Positions 30,601 through 40,852 of a DNA stretch of 64,000 nt are shown here, piece by piece (within the stretch, counting starts at the first letter, position 1; each line of letters opens with the position of its first letter). The notes under the pieces were generated by a model. That model did not search any database, was not told where the DNA came from, and worked only from the letters and a program-made list of their open reading frames with translations. Made by a program: the position numbers and the translations under genes. The stretch lies in the NCBI RefSeq assembly GCF_022201045.2, contig NC_068556.1:372001-436000 (forward strand). The letters run 5' to 3'. Origin of the DNA: Citrus sinensis (Eukaryota; Streptophyta; Magnoliopsida; Sapindales; Rutaceae).

Positions 30601-32715
30601 ACACAAGTAACATAGATAACTACCAAGAAGGATTACTAGGGAAGAGGATTACAAATAGCATGACCATCACATAAAGAAATGTTATCAAACGTCAAATATT
30701 AACTAACTCAACACCAAATGGAAAAAGAAGACCATGACAAAAATAAAAATAAAAACCAAGCATTTAATTAAGTCATACCCGTTCTCTTATTGTGGCTAAC
30801 AAGCCATCATTCCACTGGTCGCCATCTAAACAAATCTCTACCAAAAAAATAAAAAATAAAAAATAAAATAATAATAATAATAATAATAAAAGGCACTTCT
30901 TAATCAAATCAACAGCAAGGGGATGCTTGAACATGATGGAAATGAAATATGACTATTCAGTTTCAGTAAAACCACTAACAAATTTGTTGTGCATGATATA
31001 CGTAAGAACAAATGCAAATAACATTTCAAAGCTACCTTGAGTTTGTGATGCTCGTGCAGCTTCAAATTCCTTTTGTAGACGCTCAAATATCAACTTGTCA
31101 GAATCCCTAGAGAAATAAATAAAATCACCATACCTTTCAGTGATTTATTCACCACTTAGTTGCAGTCAATATTAATCTGAAACTCACCCAAAATATGAAC
31201 ATAAATAAACCTTTTACCATAAGTTTCAGGGGATGCCAACAGATCAAAGAGTAACATGTAATCATTATCTATATCTACATTGAGCATGATAGGGTTGGCC
31301 ATTGTAAAGCTTATCCAACTTCAACAATATCAGCATGGGAAGAAACTTTTCTTGTATTCATATTTAACTGTCTCCGGTGCTACTCAAAATGTAGCGCTTT
31401 AAATTATTTATAACCAAAACCCATAAGTACTCATGATAGGGAAGGAGAGATGGCAAATGAAAGAAAACAAAAAAATTGGTAGAAAGAACATAGACATTTT
31501 AAGAGCATCTTCAAGCATTCTTAAATCAAACTTTTATCCTGACAACTCAAATCTCATTCACTTCTCAATATTTGCATAATAATTAATAATTCATACAGAG
31601 AAAATGATTTCATAATGCTAAGCAACAACATTATAAATGAAGAAAATAAAGATTGTATGATTTCCCAGAATCTGTACCGGGAAAGCCGCTCTGCCAATTC
31701 TCCATGCCTCTTGACAACATTTGAAACTGTCAGGGAGAAGCGAAGCTTTAATTCTTATAGAAGTAGCAAGGATGCAAACATGGGCTGAAACAAGAATGAA
31801 GAGACGTAAATAACTAAATAAATGCTATTAGGTACATCTAGCTCGTGTTGTCTCCAACCGTATATCTTCCCCTTGCATAAAATTCTGCAATGCAGCAGAA
31901 AGTACTATAATTACCCAAAGGAAAGGAAATGTGGAGTAAAAAAGTTACGAAACAAAAACAACCAAGTACTATCCATAAACCACATTACATAAGTGCAATA
32001 ACCTCAACACATATTTCACCCAAAGATAACCAAATCCAAAATCAGAACTGGTTTCTCGAACAAATCAAACAATTTTGTTCTCCATTTATTAGAATATCAC
32101 ATCAATGCTGGATTAAAAAACACCGGAAAATCAGCACAAATGGCAGACTCCAACAAGCTGTTGTGTCACATAATAACAACACTAACACCGATACAAACCC
32201 ACAAGGTAGAACTCACACTTAAAAACTGGTTTGTTAGAGGGAGGTAAAAACTGGTTTGTAAGAGGGAGGTGGCATGGGATCAATAAACCACCAATCAGTT
32301 CCATACCTAGTCGATGTTGGATCCTAACATACGGTCTTGCCCTTATGTCTAAACCACGCAATAAGGAATAACCAATTAGCAAATAAGGACATGAAAATGC
32401 TTACCACTTCTCCCATAGCAGGATATGAACGTACAGAAAAATGCTCAAGTGGCTGCACAATTATTATGCAAATATTCAAATAATCAGTTAACTAAATAAT
32501 CATATTACAATTTGCGTAATTGGAACTATTATGGCTTTCTCATAAACTAAAATCGAATTGGCAATTATTCTTTCCGTTAAGGGTCAATAGATAAATAAAC
32601 TGAATTAAAATGAAGAAAATAATTTAAAAGAAAAAACCTTGCGTGTGGAGCTTTCGCCTAAAAATGGATTCCTCTTTTGCTTCTTCTTTAGCGACTCTTC
32701 AATGTCGCTCTCCAT
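27650..32715 (-). CDS. Centromere protein O (CENP-O/Mcm21)-like kinetochore protein
   Basis: Thirteen exons read leftward: 32715-32638, 32452-32405, 31884-31836, 31726-31678, 31106-31036, 30837-30779, 30535-30437, 29787-29730, 29498-29362, 29272-29216, 28661-28564, 28162-27993, 27720-27650. They give 347 residues in an unbroken frame from MESDIEESLKKK to QMFQHGGSC. The N-terminal third is charged and coiled-coil-like (RHGELAERLSRDSDKLIFER). The C-terminal half has the CENP-O pattern of tandem RWD-like folds: VICCLEGARIGIQYET, then LEHTIPFFLPIREAENDLL, a helix RFIDHVGELLQAYVDRRE, and ITVCLRYADLVLVLPTRVKV. In animals and yeast CENP-O belongs to the inner-kinetochore CCAN (COMA) complex on centromeric chromatin; the plant role is inferred from family. 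Human CENP-O has 300 residues, so the length is reasonable. The assignment is from pattern recall, not a search. Confidence 0.8.
28420..28500 (-). repeat. Possible SINE relic inside a CENP-O-like intron
   Basis: On the minus strand the string AGAGGTCTGGGGTTTGAATC resembles a tRNA-type B box and its flank. A related string (AGAGGTCTGGGGTTTAAGTT) occurs on the plus strand at about 53685-53704. No A-tail or target-site duplication was found, so this is only a candidate. Confidence 0.35.
30863..30890 (+). repeat. (AAT)n microsatellite in a CENP-O-like intron
   Basis: About eight uninterrupted AAT units following an A-rich AAAAATAAAAAAT stretch. Intronic, no coding effect expected. Confidence 0.85.
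32221..32270 (+). repeat. 25-bp tandem duplication in a CENP-O-like intron
   Basis: Two head-to-tail near-identical copies of AAAAACTGGTTTGTTAGAGG plus GAGGT (one base differs) lie in the intron between the second and third coding exons. Probably a local slippage duplication. Confidence 0.8.
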
Positions 32716-33372
32716 TGGGCTACTGATGGAGGGCTGTGTCAGAATCTGGTACCCAATTAGGGTTTTGAAAAAATCCGGTAATACTTACTTGAACCCGGAC
32801 CCGAGAATTTGTGGGAAACGATTGTTGATTTGTTGTAAAAATAATTTTTCTATGAAAAGAGAAAAAAAAAGTGATTATTGTAAAAATAATAATTTTTAAG
32901 TGGAACTATTTGAACCCATTAATTTCTTTTCAACATATATTTTTTAATAAAATAATTATCAAATTATATCTTATTAGTTTAATAAACTAATTCTTAAAAA
33001 TCACAAAATTATCCTAAATTAATTACTTTTTTCTCTATTGTAATAATAGTCAAAGCCTAAACTAGTTTCTCTCTCTTTTTTTTTTTAATTTCTTGCTAAA
33101 TCAAATTTACACTTCTCTTACTTTTTGCTCTAATATTATAACTACAAGTACTTACCTATTATTATCATTTAAAATTTGTGCTTAAGAGATTTTTTAAAAA
33201 AATTTCTAATAGATTCAAAGTGGTATGAAAACTTTTTTTTTTTTTTTACATAATGGATATTGTTCCTTTCACTTTATTTTAGATTACAATAGGCCTGAAT
33301 TTGTTAATTTTTGGACAATCTTCATTTGTTAAATACAATATTTACTTCACATATTACAATAAAGTTTTGATA
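32716..33372. other. CENP-O-like upstream region, no other gene seen
   Basis: The first 100 bases upstream of the minus-strand start are probable leader/promoter. The rest is AT-rich with no coding signal. Confidence 0.5.
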
Positions 33373-33380
33373 AGGGAAGG

Positions 33381-33766
33381 CAGAGTGGGCATTTGATTCG
33401 TGTCAAATTGAACCAAACCAAACTTGAAATTTATTTATGTTTTTTGTTCTGTTTGATTGGATCTTAAAACTGATTGGGTTGAGAATTGAAAACAATTTGT
33501 ACGGATTACATTTAAATATATATAAAATAACTCTAATTAAAAAAAATTCCATTAAGTATCAATGAAACCAAATTTTGATACAAAATTATAACATAAATTC
33601 AAACCGAATTTGAATTCGAACCGAACCAAATTTTAACCAAAACCAAACTAAATTTAAACTTGAAATCGAATCAAATTAAACTAACTTTTAAACTAGTTTA
33701 GGTTGAATGAATGGATTACAACTGGAATTGAAACCTGTAAAAACCAAACCAAACCGCCCACCCCTA
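33381..33766. mobile_element. Degenerate hAT-like MITE
   Basis: The left end begins CAGAGTGGGC and the right end, read in complement, begins TAGGGGTGGGC, both close to common hAT termini. Flanks AGGGAAGG (33373-33380) and AGTGAAGG (33767-33774) agree at 7 of 8 bases. The 386-bp interior is dominated by AACCAAA-type repeats in both orientations (for example around 33408 and 33740) and has no ORF. Divergent ends and duplication suggest an old insertion. Confidence 0.6.
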
Positions 33767-33899
33767 AGTGAAGGGAATGAAGGGAGAAAAAATATTGTCA
33801 AATAAGTAATTGATCAAGTTATATTTTTACAATAAAAATTTTAGATTAAAAAAAGGTGTAGTGAAAAACTTAGTAAGTTCAAATAGCCCGATCTTAATT

Positions 33900-34027
33900 T
33901 TTAGGAAATACAAGGTTCAAATTAATAGGTCAGAGGTATTAGCCTAACATAAACTTTTGTTGGTGGTAGGATTCAAACCTTCGCCCCTTAACCTTCACCG
34001 GTTCTTCCATTGGACCAAAAAGCGCAC
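33900..34027 (-). repeat. Possible SINE relic
   Basis: Read on the minus strand there is an A-box-like TTGGTCCAATGG (plus 34007-34018) followed by a B-box-like GGTTTGAATCC (33969-33979) at tRNA-like spacing. No clear A-tail or target duplication was found. Confidence 0.4.
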
Positions 34028-34265
34028 TGATATTGTAAAATAATAATGAACAAGGAATTAGGCTTTCTTTGTTTATTTAAATTTTAAATTAGCTTCTTAT
34101 AATGAAAATATGGTGATAAAGTTTTAGCCTTATAATATTCATTTTTAAGGTGTTAATTTCTTACATATTTGAGTAAATTGGAGTTTCCTCCTAAAAAAAA
34201 AGTTTGTTATCATCATTTATCTAATGATCAAAAGTTCTCATTACAGTGAAAAATTGTTTATTATA

Positions 34266-34844
34266 GGGTTAATTAACTCTGGATGACACATGTTTTGATA
34301 AATTTTAAAAAAGTGACACATGTTTTAAAAATACTTAAGCGGGTGACATTCCGTTAATTTTTGCTGTTAACTTTAACTAGCCAATGGTAAAATTAGAAAA
34401 AAAATAGATTTTTTTTTCCATAAAGCCAAAGAGATAAAAATATTGGATGTATATACTTATTTACAATTTATAAGAGATCTGCTTCTCTTGTTCACACGTT
34501 AGTTTGATTCAACAATAATTTTTTATTTTTTAAAAAAAAATTTGTTTGGTTTAACAAAAAAAAATGCCCTGTTAATTAGACTTAGGTTTGATTTTTGATT
34601 TTTTAAATAGAAAAAAATAAGCGAGTAGGGGTAGAAATATCATTTTGTAACTAATTGTGGAGGTATAAAAGTCATTTTGTAATTAATTGTAGGGGTAGAA
34701 ATATCACTTTATAACTAATTTACTATTCCTATTAAAGTTAACGGTAAAAGTTAATGAAATGTCATCCAATTGACTACTTTTAAAAAATATATCACTTTTT
34801 TTTTAAATTTGTCAAAATAAATGTCACTCATGGATAATTAACCT
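34266..34844. mobile_element. Mutator-like non-autonomous element with long inverted repeats
   Basis: A 579-bp element with imperfect terminal inverted repeats of about 110 bp (GGGTTAATTAACTCTGGATG on the left, AGGTTAATTATCCATGAGTG in complement on the right, and similarity continuing through a CCGTTAA motif). It is flanked by a perfect 9-bp duplication TTTATTATA at 34257-34265 and 34845-34853. Long TIRs plus a 9-bp duplication point to the Mutator (MULE) superfamily. There is no transposase ORF. Confidence 0.82.
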
Positions 34845-34871
34845 TTTATTATATTTTCTAAGTTTATGTTT

Positions 34872-34872
34872 T

Positions 34873-34911
<39 letters not shown>
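34872..34911 (+). repeat. (AC)n-(AT)n microsatellite
   Basis: About eleven AC units run directly into about nine AT units, just downstream of the Mutator-like element. Confidence 0.9.
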
Positions 34912-36970
34912 AGTTTCTAAATGTGGCAAATGTAGCGAAATACTTGTGTGGTTGATAATAGAGAATTTGTGATTAATCAGAGAAAAGACATGAATGTGAT
35001 GTTGAAAAAAATAATGGAATTATTTGTACGAGTGTGTATCTCTAGCACTCTCATATTACTCGTTTTGTATACTAATCAATTGGACAATGAAAGGAGTTCA
35101 CGGTTTCTTTGCAAAAGTTTGGTTTGATTAGTGTATTCTCAAATAATTTGGTTAATTGATTTTCGGACTTCAATAATATTTAATAAGTTAATTTTGCAAG
35201 TTGAAGGTTTATGATAAAGAAAATTCATGGCTGTATTTGTAAGATATTATATTTACATAATCTATATTTTGACATACACATAAATTGTATGCAATTCACT
35301 GAGTATTAGTGAAAATAATAATAAATAATGAATTAATCACATTAGTTAGAATACAAATTTGGGCTCAAATTAATATATTTTAGCAACTTACCTTCTATTT
35401 TCAAATAAACCTACTTAAAAGCCATTTGCCAAAGCTCGATGCATTACATTTCCATTTTTGAATTTCTGTAATTCAAAATAATTTGATATAATAATAAATC
35501 TCAATTATATTGGAGCCAATAAACTGTTAATAAAAACTTAACACAATACTTTTTGTAGGCTTGGGATGATGGGATCCATTACTAAATTTGTTTTTGGACA
35601 ACATCATGAATTAGTTGGTTAAAAAATACTTATTTGAAGCATGTTTCGAAAACTATGAGAAAGTCAACCCCTGCATATACTTGTATAAAAATAACTGAAT
35701 TTTCTATCATACAAACCAAATTAAAAAAAAAATTAAGGAATTAACAAAACCCACAAATCATAAGAAGTTGATTAATTTCCTCAAAACTCAATACAAAAAA
35801 AATGCAAAAATATTTCTAGTAGGTAAAAAAAAAAAAACATAATACTTGAGATTGAACAATTTTAAAACCCGAAATTAATCAAATAAAAAGAAACAAAAAT
35901 AAAGAAGAAAAAAATAATTAAACACGTTTTTACAATTAAAAAAATTCAAGGTGAGACCTTGTGAGAGCTGCCGAGAAAGAAGAGAAGCGAAGAGAGAGAA
36001 GAAAAATAAAAACTAATAGCAGCGATCGATCGTGCGAGCGGGCTTAACACATCACCAACAACAACAAAAGCCAAAGCTTCAATACCCAAAATCAATAATA
36101 CCCAATTTAATTTTTTTTTTTTAAAATGCACTCTAACTTTTTAAAAAAAAAATTAAATTAAGAGAATAATAAGTGCTAAAAATCGAAGCCGCGAAAAACC
36201 GGACCGAAGTTTGAGTGAAGTTTCGATTTCTCTGCAATTCGTCAAGTTCGTTAAGGTAAGGTTTCAATCAATTTAGAAAGTTTAAATTCATACTCTTAAG
36301 CTTAGTTTTTACTCTTCATTGTGCTTATTTTTGTTGCAATTTAATTTTTTTTCCCAATTCGTGCTCTGCTTTTACCTCAATTAATAAACTCACTGATCTC
36401 TTCTGTTTAAGTTTAAATTTAGAATTTTGAACTTTGGAGCTTGTTAATTGGGTGAAAAGAATAAAGGGTTTTAATTTTATTTGGTGCAGTGATATACTTT
36501 CGCGGTTCGCGCAGTTGGTGAGAGGCCGGGTGATTTGAAGCTAGGGTTTTGATTATTTTTATATTCTAATGAATTTTGGTTGTTTTTGCGGTTTTTGAAT
36601 AAGTTGTGGAGTGAGTTTGATCATTTAGGGTTTTGGGTTATTGGGAAGATGAGATTTGGGTTTGCATTGTATGGCTTGTGTATGGGTGAATTTAGAGTTG
36701 TGTGGAAACGGAAACAACTTTAATTTTGGTTTGTAATTGAGGTAATTGGGTTTTTGTTTTCATTATTTATTTTATTTGGTTCATTGTGTTTTGAGTCTGT
36801 TTATAGAGATATGCAGAGTTTTGAGAGTTTGATTTGAATTGGAGGGTAAGGGGGTGGGTGAATTCTGGGTTGTTTGAATGTGGGAATAAAAGGCAATTTG
36901 GTGTTTTTTTTTTTTAATTTTCTGTGGATTTGCGGTTCCGCGGATGGTGTATGAATCTGTTTGTTGAGAA
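34912..36970 (+). promoter_or_regulatory. Spacer, then promoter and leader of the ADA1-like gene
   Basis: 34912-35900 is AT-rich with nothing recognised. From about 35940 the sequence becomes purine-rich and mixed (GAGAGAGAAG, GCGATCGATCG) and resembles a 5' UTR exon ending TTCGTTAAG before a consensus donor GTAAGG at 36256. The leader therefore probably contains an intron reaching into 36.5-36.97 kb; the acceptor is uncertain (GTGCAG at about 36490, or TTGAG just before the ATG). If the early acceptor is used, several upstream ATGs remain in the leader. Confidence 0.5.
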
Positions 36971-38233
36971 ATGCAACCTCAGCAGGGTTCTAGAATTGAT
37001 TTGGCTGAACTGAAAGCTCAGATTGTGAAGAAGATCGGAGCAGAGAGGTCTAAAAAGTATTTTTATAGCTTGAATAGGTTTCTAAGTCAGAAGCTAAGTA
37101 AAAGTCAGTTTGATCAATCATGTCTTCGCCTGCTTGGGAGGGAGAATCTCCCGCTACACAACCAGTTGATTTGTTCAATCTTGAAGAATGCATGTCAGGC
37201 CAAGACGCCGCCACCAGTTCAGGAAACAGTGCTCACTAAATCTGTAACCCATGCAGTAAAAGGTTCTCCTAGTAGAGAAGATGGCCATGAGCAAAGTGGG
37301 TCCCTTACTCTGAATCAAAATCAAAATGTTCCGCCTATTTGGTCAAATGGGGTTTTGCCAGTTTCCCCACGAAAGGTTAGATCTGGGATTCGTGAACGGA
37401 AGATCAGGGACAGGCCACCTAGTCTGCTGGGGCCAAATGGAAAAGTATGTGTTTCACATCAGTCGGTGGGTACAGAAGATAGTGGTAGTAGGTTTCACAT
37501 GGAAAATGGGGATCTGATTACTTGCGATTACCAGAGACCAGTTCAGAATCACCATGCAGTGGCACAGCAATCTGAGAATGAAAAGGAGGAATCAGTTCGA
37601 CCCACTGAAAAACTAAGAATACCCAGTAAAGATCAGACTGGAGCTGCTGTGTTTGAGGACGGGGAAGAAGTGGAGCAAGCTAACCAATTAAATTTCTCTA
37701 GGAGTCCTCTAATTGCGCCTCTTGGGATTCCATTTTGCTCAGCCAGTGTTGGTGGGGCCCAGAAACCTATTTCCATGGCAAATGCTGGTGATTTTGTTAG
37801 CTGTTATGACAGCTTTGGATTGTCTGATTCAGAGACGCTACGGAAACGCATGGAGCAGATTGCAGCAGTACAGGGCCTTGGAGGAGTTTCACTCGATTGT
37901 GCTAATAAACTGAATAACATGTTGGATGTGTATTTGAAGAGGTTGATCAGGTCATGTGTGGAATTGGTTGGAGCAAGGTCTGCGCATGAGTCAAGAAAGC
38001 ACCCTGTCAATAAGCAACAGATACCGGGCAGGGTTATAAATGGCATGTGGCCTAGTAATCACTTACACATGCCGCCTTCCAGTGGACATGTAGAAGTTAT
38101 GCAGGACCAGCGACAGCGATGCTCAATATCTTTGCTTGATTTTAAGGTTGCCATGGAGCTTAATCCACAGCAACTTGGTGAAGATTGGCCATTGTTGCTG
38201 GAGAAAATTAGCATGCAATCATTCAAGGAATGA
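36971..38233 (+). CDS. SAGA complex subunit ADA1/TADA1 (Hfi1 family)-like
   Basis: An intron-less coding region of 420 residues. Residues about 8-80 form the SAGA-Tad1-type N terminus: IDLAELKAQIVKKIGAERSK, then YFYSLNRFLSQKLSKSQFDQ and CLRLLGRENLPLHNQLI. A Ser/Pro-rich low-complexity middle follows. Around residues 285-330 is a second conserved helical block (DSETLRKRMEQIAAVQGLGG, then LDVYLKRLIRSCVELVGAR) with the look of the ADA1 histone-fold region, which pairs with a TAF12-type partner in yeast. ADA1 is a structural core subunit of the SAGA histone-acetyltransferase coactivator in the nucleus. Plants have several single-exon homologues. The function is by family; the start is the first ATG consistent with the conserved N terminus. 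Confidence 0.85.
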   Translation: MQPQQGSRIDLAELKAQIVKKIGAERSKKYFYSLNRFLSQKLSKSQFDQSCLRLLGRENLPLHNQLICSILKNACQAKTPPPVQETVLTKSVTHAVKGSPSREDGHEQSGSLTLNQNQNVPPIWSNGVLPVSPRKVRSGIRERKIRDRPPSLLGPNGKVCVSHQSVGTEDSGSRFHMENGDLITCDYQRPVQNHHAVAQQSENEKEESVRPTEKLRIPSKDQTGAAVFEDGEEVEQANQLNFSRSPLIAPLGIPFCSASVGGAQKPISMANAGDFVSCYDSFGLSDSETLRKRMEQIAAVQGLGGVSLDCANKLNNMLDVYLKRLIRSCVELVGARSAHESRKHPVNKQQIPGRVINGMWPSNHLHMPPSSGHVEVMQDQRQRCSISLLDFKVAMELNPQQLGEDWPLLLEKISMQSFKE

Positions 38234-40852
38234 AAAATGCATACAGAGATTTTCCCATAGCTATATTTGCGTCAGTCTGTTCTGGTTCAAAGGGCTTGAC
38301 GACACTGTTGGAAAGCTTTGAAGAACCCAATTCATTCCTTTTGCCCATGAACCTGATGACTGTTGTTCAGATGATGCTCTTGCCCGTGCAAGATAAGATT
38401 ATGGGATGAGCATTGCCGAGCATCAAGGTTTCTGTATTCATCCGTTTCAGATCCTGGAAGCATCAGGATATCATTTAACAGCAGCCAAGCGGGGGTTCAT
38501 CCAAACATAGAACCCCATGCTTGGTTGTTCTGTTGTACAATTATGCTGATATTGGCTGTCTCCTGCCATTGCTGGAGATATTGAGTGTTTCTTGTAAATT
38601 ACAGCCAATGAAGAATCTAAGAAAGTTTTGCAGGCATACTGTTTTGTAGCTTGGTGAAAGTTAAAATATCACTCATGTAACAGCTGCAGTGTTGCTCTGT
38701 TTGTAATTTTAGACTCTGGGAATTGATTGAATTCCAATATTAATAACAAGTTGACATCCATTTTATAGTCCTTGATGTTCATAATTTGAATGTTTTGGGT
38801 TATACTATTCCTCCTGAGTATCAGGGAGATGTGTGATTTGCCTGCTGTTAATTTGCCGTCAGGCCGAAAGTTTTTTTGGCTCTGTGGATGCTTCTAAGCT
38901 GCTTATTTTGTGTTTCACTTCTCCGAGGGATAAATCTTGTTCTTAACAATTTGAAAGCCATTCGGATCTGGATTTACTTGAATGTTTGATACATTTAAAA
39001 GTTGGGCACAGTAGTAAGAACGAAGAAATTATAGTGAAGAATAAAAATGACAAGACTTCATAATAAAGTCCTGAGGAATGCCCATGCTTAATGCCTCATT
39101 TCATTAAACATTGCTTCATCGGTAGCTATTAAGTATGTCTTTAATTCGATGCATCAGCTTCCATGAACAAGTGCTTGCTTAGCTGAACTAATCAATATTT
39201 TGCTCTAGGTCCTTTGCACGCGTCAATGCCAGTTTTGATGCAGAATGCTTTGTTTCCTCTTTAAAATTTTGAGCAGGTAGCCTGCAGATGTTCAACCGTT
39301 CAATTTGGACCATTGCACCCGACAATCTGGGTAAATGGAAAGAGAGAGTGTAACTTACAAGACTGCGTGGTGAATGTGCTGTTGAGAATAAAATGCATTA
39401 CAATCAGCTTTCAGACTCTTCCATGATAGACTGAAATCATCTCAATTGAACTTTCTCCAATTTCTCGTCTCTTCTCTCATAGCAGGCATCTCGAAAAGAG
39501 AGAGAAAATATAATCTTGTGGAAGTTGTTTTGTGATGCTCCACATAGGGGCAAGTTCTGGAACTCCCAAATAGAAGCCGTTGTGGCGTGCTCGAAGACTT
39601 GCTGAGCCACCAGAAATTTAGCAGGAGGTACGGCTTCGGTGACCCACATGTAACTTATAATAAAGAACCAAGTGTTTTTAAGTATTTCCCTTTTGCTGCT
39701 GAAGAGTGAACAACCGCTAGCAGTTGAGAAATTATTTAATAGCAACCAATTACGGGCCTTGAGTACTTCCAAGCAGAATGATCGAGTCTGGTTGCCTAGT
39801 ACTTGTTCTATTCTAGCTTCACGGTAGCCAGCTTCCAGTCAAAGTTATTTTAAACTTTAATATTAAGACAAATTGCAGGAAAAATGCTCCAGTTTTGCTG
39901 ATAAACAACTGTCTATTTTCCTGAAAGCCACAACACCTCAAATCTCAATCCCCAACTTAGCCCATGTCCTGTTTCCCAGTTGCAAATTCTGTGTTCATAT
40001 TGTTTTTCTTGTCCCTTTATTCAGACAGTTTCGGAGTTCTTCGTTGATGTATGAAGACGAAATTGTCGTGATGTTGGGAGCACTGTTCCTTCAGAGAGCA
40101 AGAGCAAGCATCTTATTTCAGTTTATAAAAGGGTTCTTTCGCAATTTCGTACACTTTTGAGCAACAAATCCATTCATAAATATTTGGACTTCTGGTCGTT
40201 TGTACTCTTTCTTTATACTCATTTGGCTAGAATGATACGAAAGCATTACAATGTTGTTTGGTACCTCGTTTTCACTCGCACTCGATTCAAAAAGAAAACT
40301 AAGAAGTGTAATGAAAAATAGAAGGCGTTCAACGAACAAATGGAGAAGTGTCGCAGCAATCAGCACTGCATTTTAGGTACAGTCTTGTTGATGCACAAGG
40401 ATGAAAGATTACACCCCATCCAACCCAACTAGTGTTTTTGTAATTGATATGTACCACTTTCTCAATTTCTTCCGCGGCAGGAGCCATTCGACAATGATCT
40501 TTGTTTGGGGCGTTTCCAAACTTTTTCAGACATTATATTCTTTTAGGACCCACACATTTGACATTCCTTATCCAAGACACTTTTCCGAATGGATAACATA
40601 AAATATAAACAGTAGAATAATGTAATAATGTCGAAAGAACAGCAGCAATTTGCAAGCAAATTTTCATTCACGGTTTTTTTTTTTTTAAATTGAAAATGGA
40701 ATTCCCACCGCACAGCAGCAGTGCCCGGGTTTATTAATTAATGGAGACGAAAGACATTTGTTATGTACATTAAGACCAATAAGAACAAAGATGAAGAGAT
40801 GCACTTAATTTGTACAAATGTCAAATCATGAAAATTAAATCTCCTACACCAC
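38234..40852. other. ADA1-like 3' UTR and spacer, no further gene supported
   Basis: About 38234-38760 is probable 3' UTR. The remainder has mixed composition and several ORFs of 80-111 codons on both strands (for example 39437-39772 minus and 39873-40160 plus). They overlap one another or lack recognisable domains, so I do not call them. The 3' UTR of the RING gene probably reaches down to about 40.7 kb. Confidence 0.45.

Noticed and set aside
39437..39772. 111-codon minus-strand ORF
   Set aside because: No recognisable domain, no splice context, in a spacer full of random ORFs on both strands; not enough to call a gene.
39873..40160. 95-codon plus-strand ORF
   Set aside because: Hydrophobic, low-information composition and overlap with another ORF on the minus strand; likely chance.
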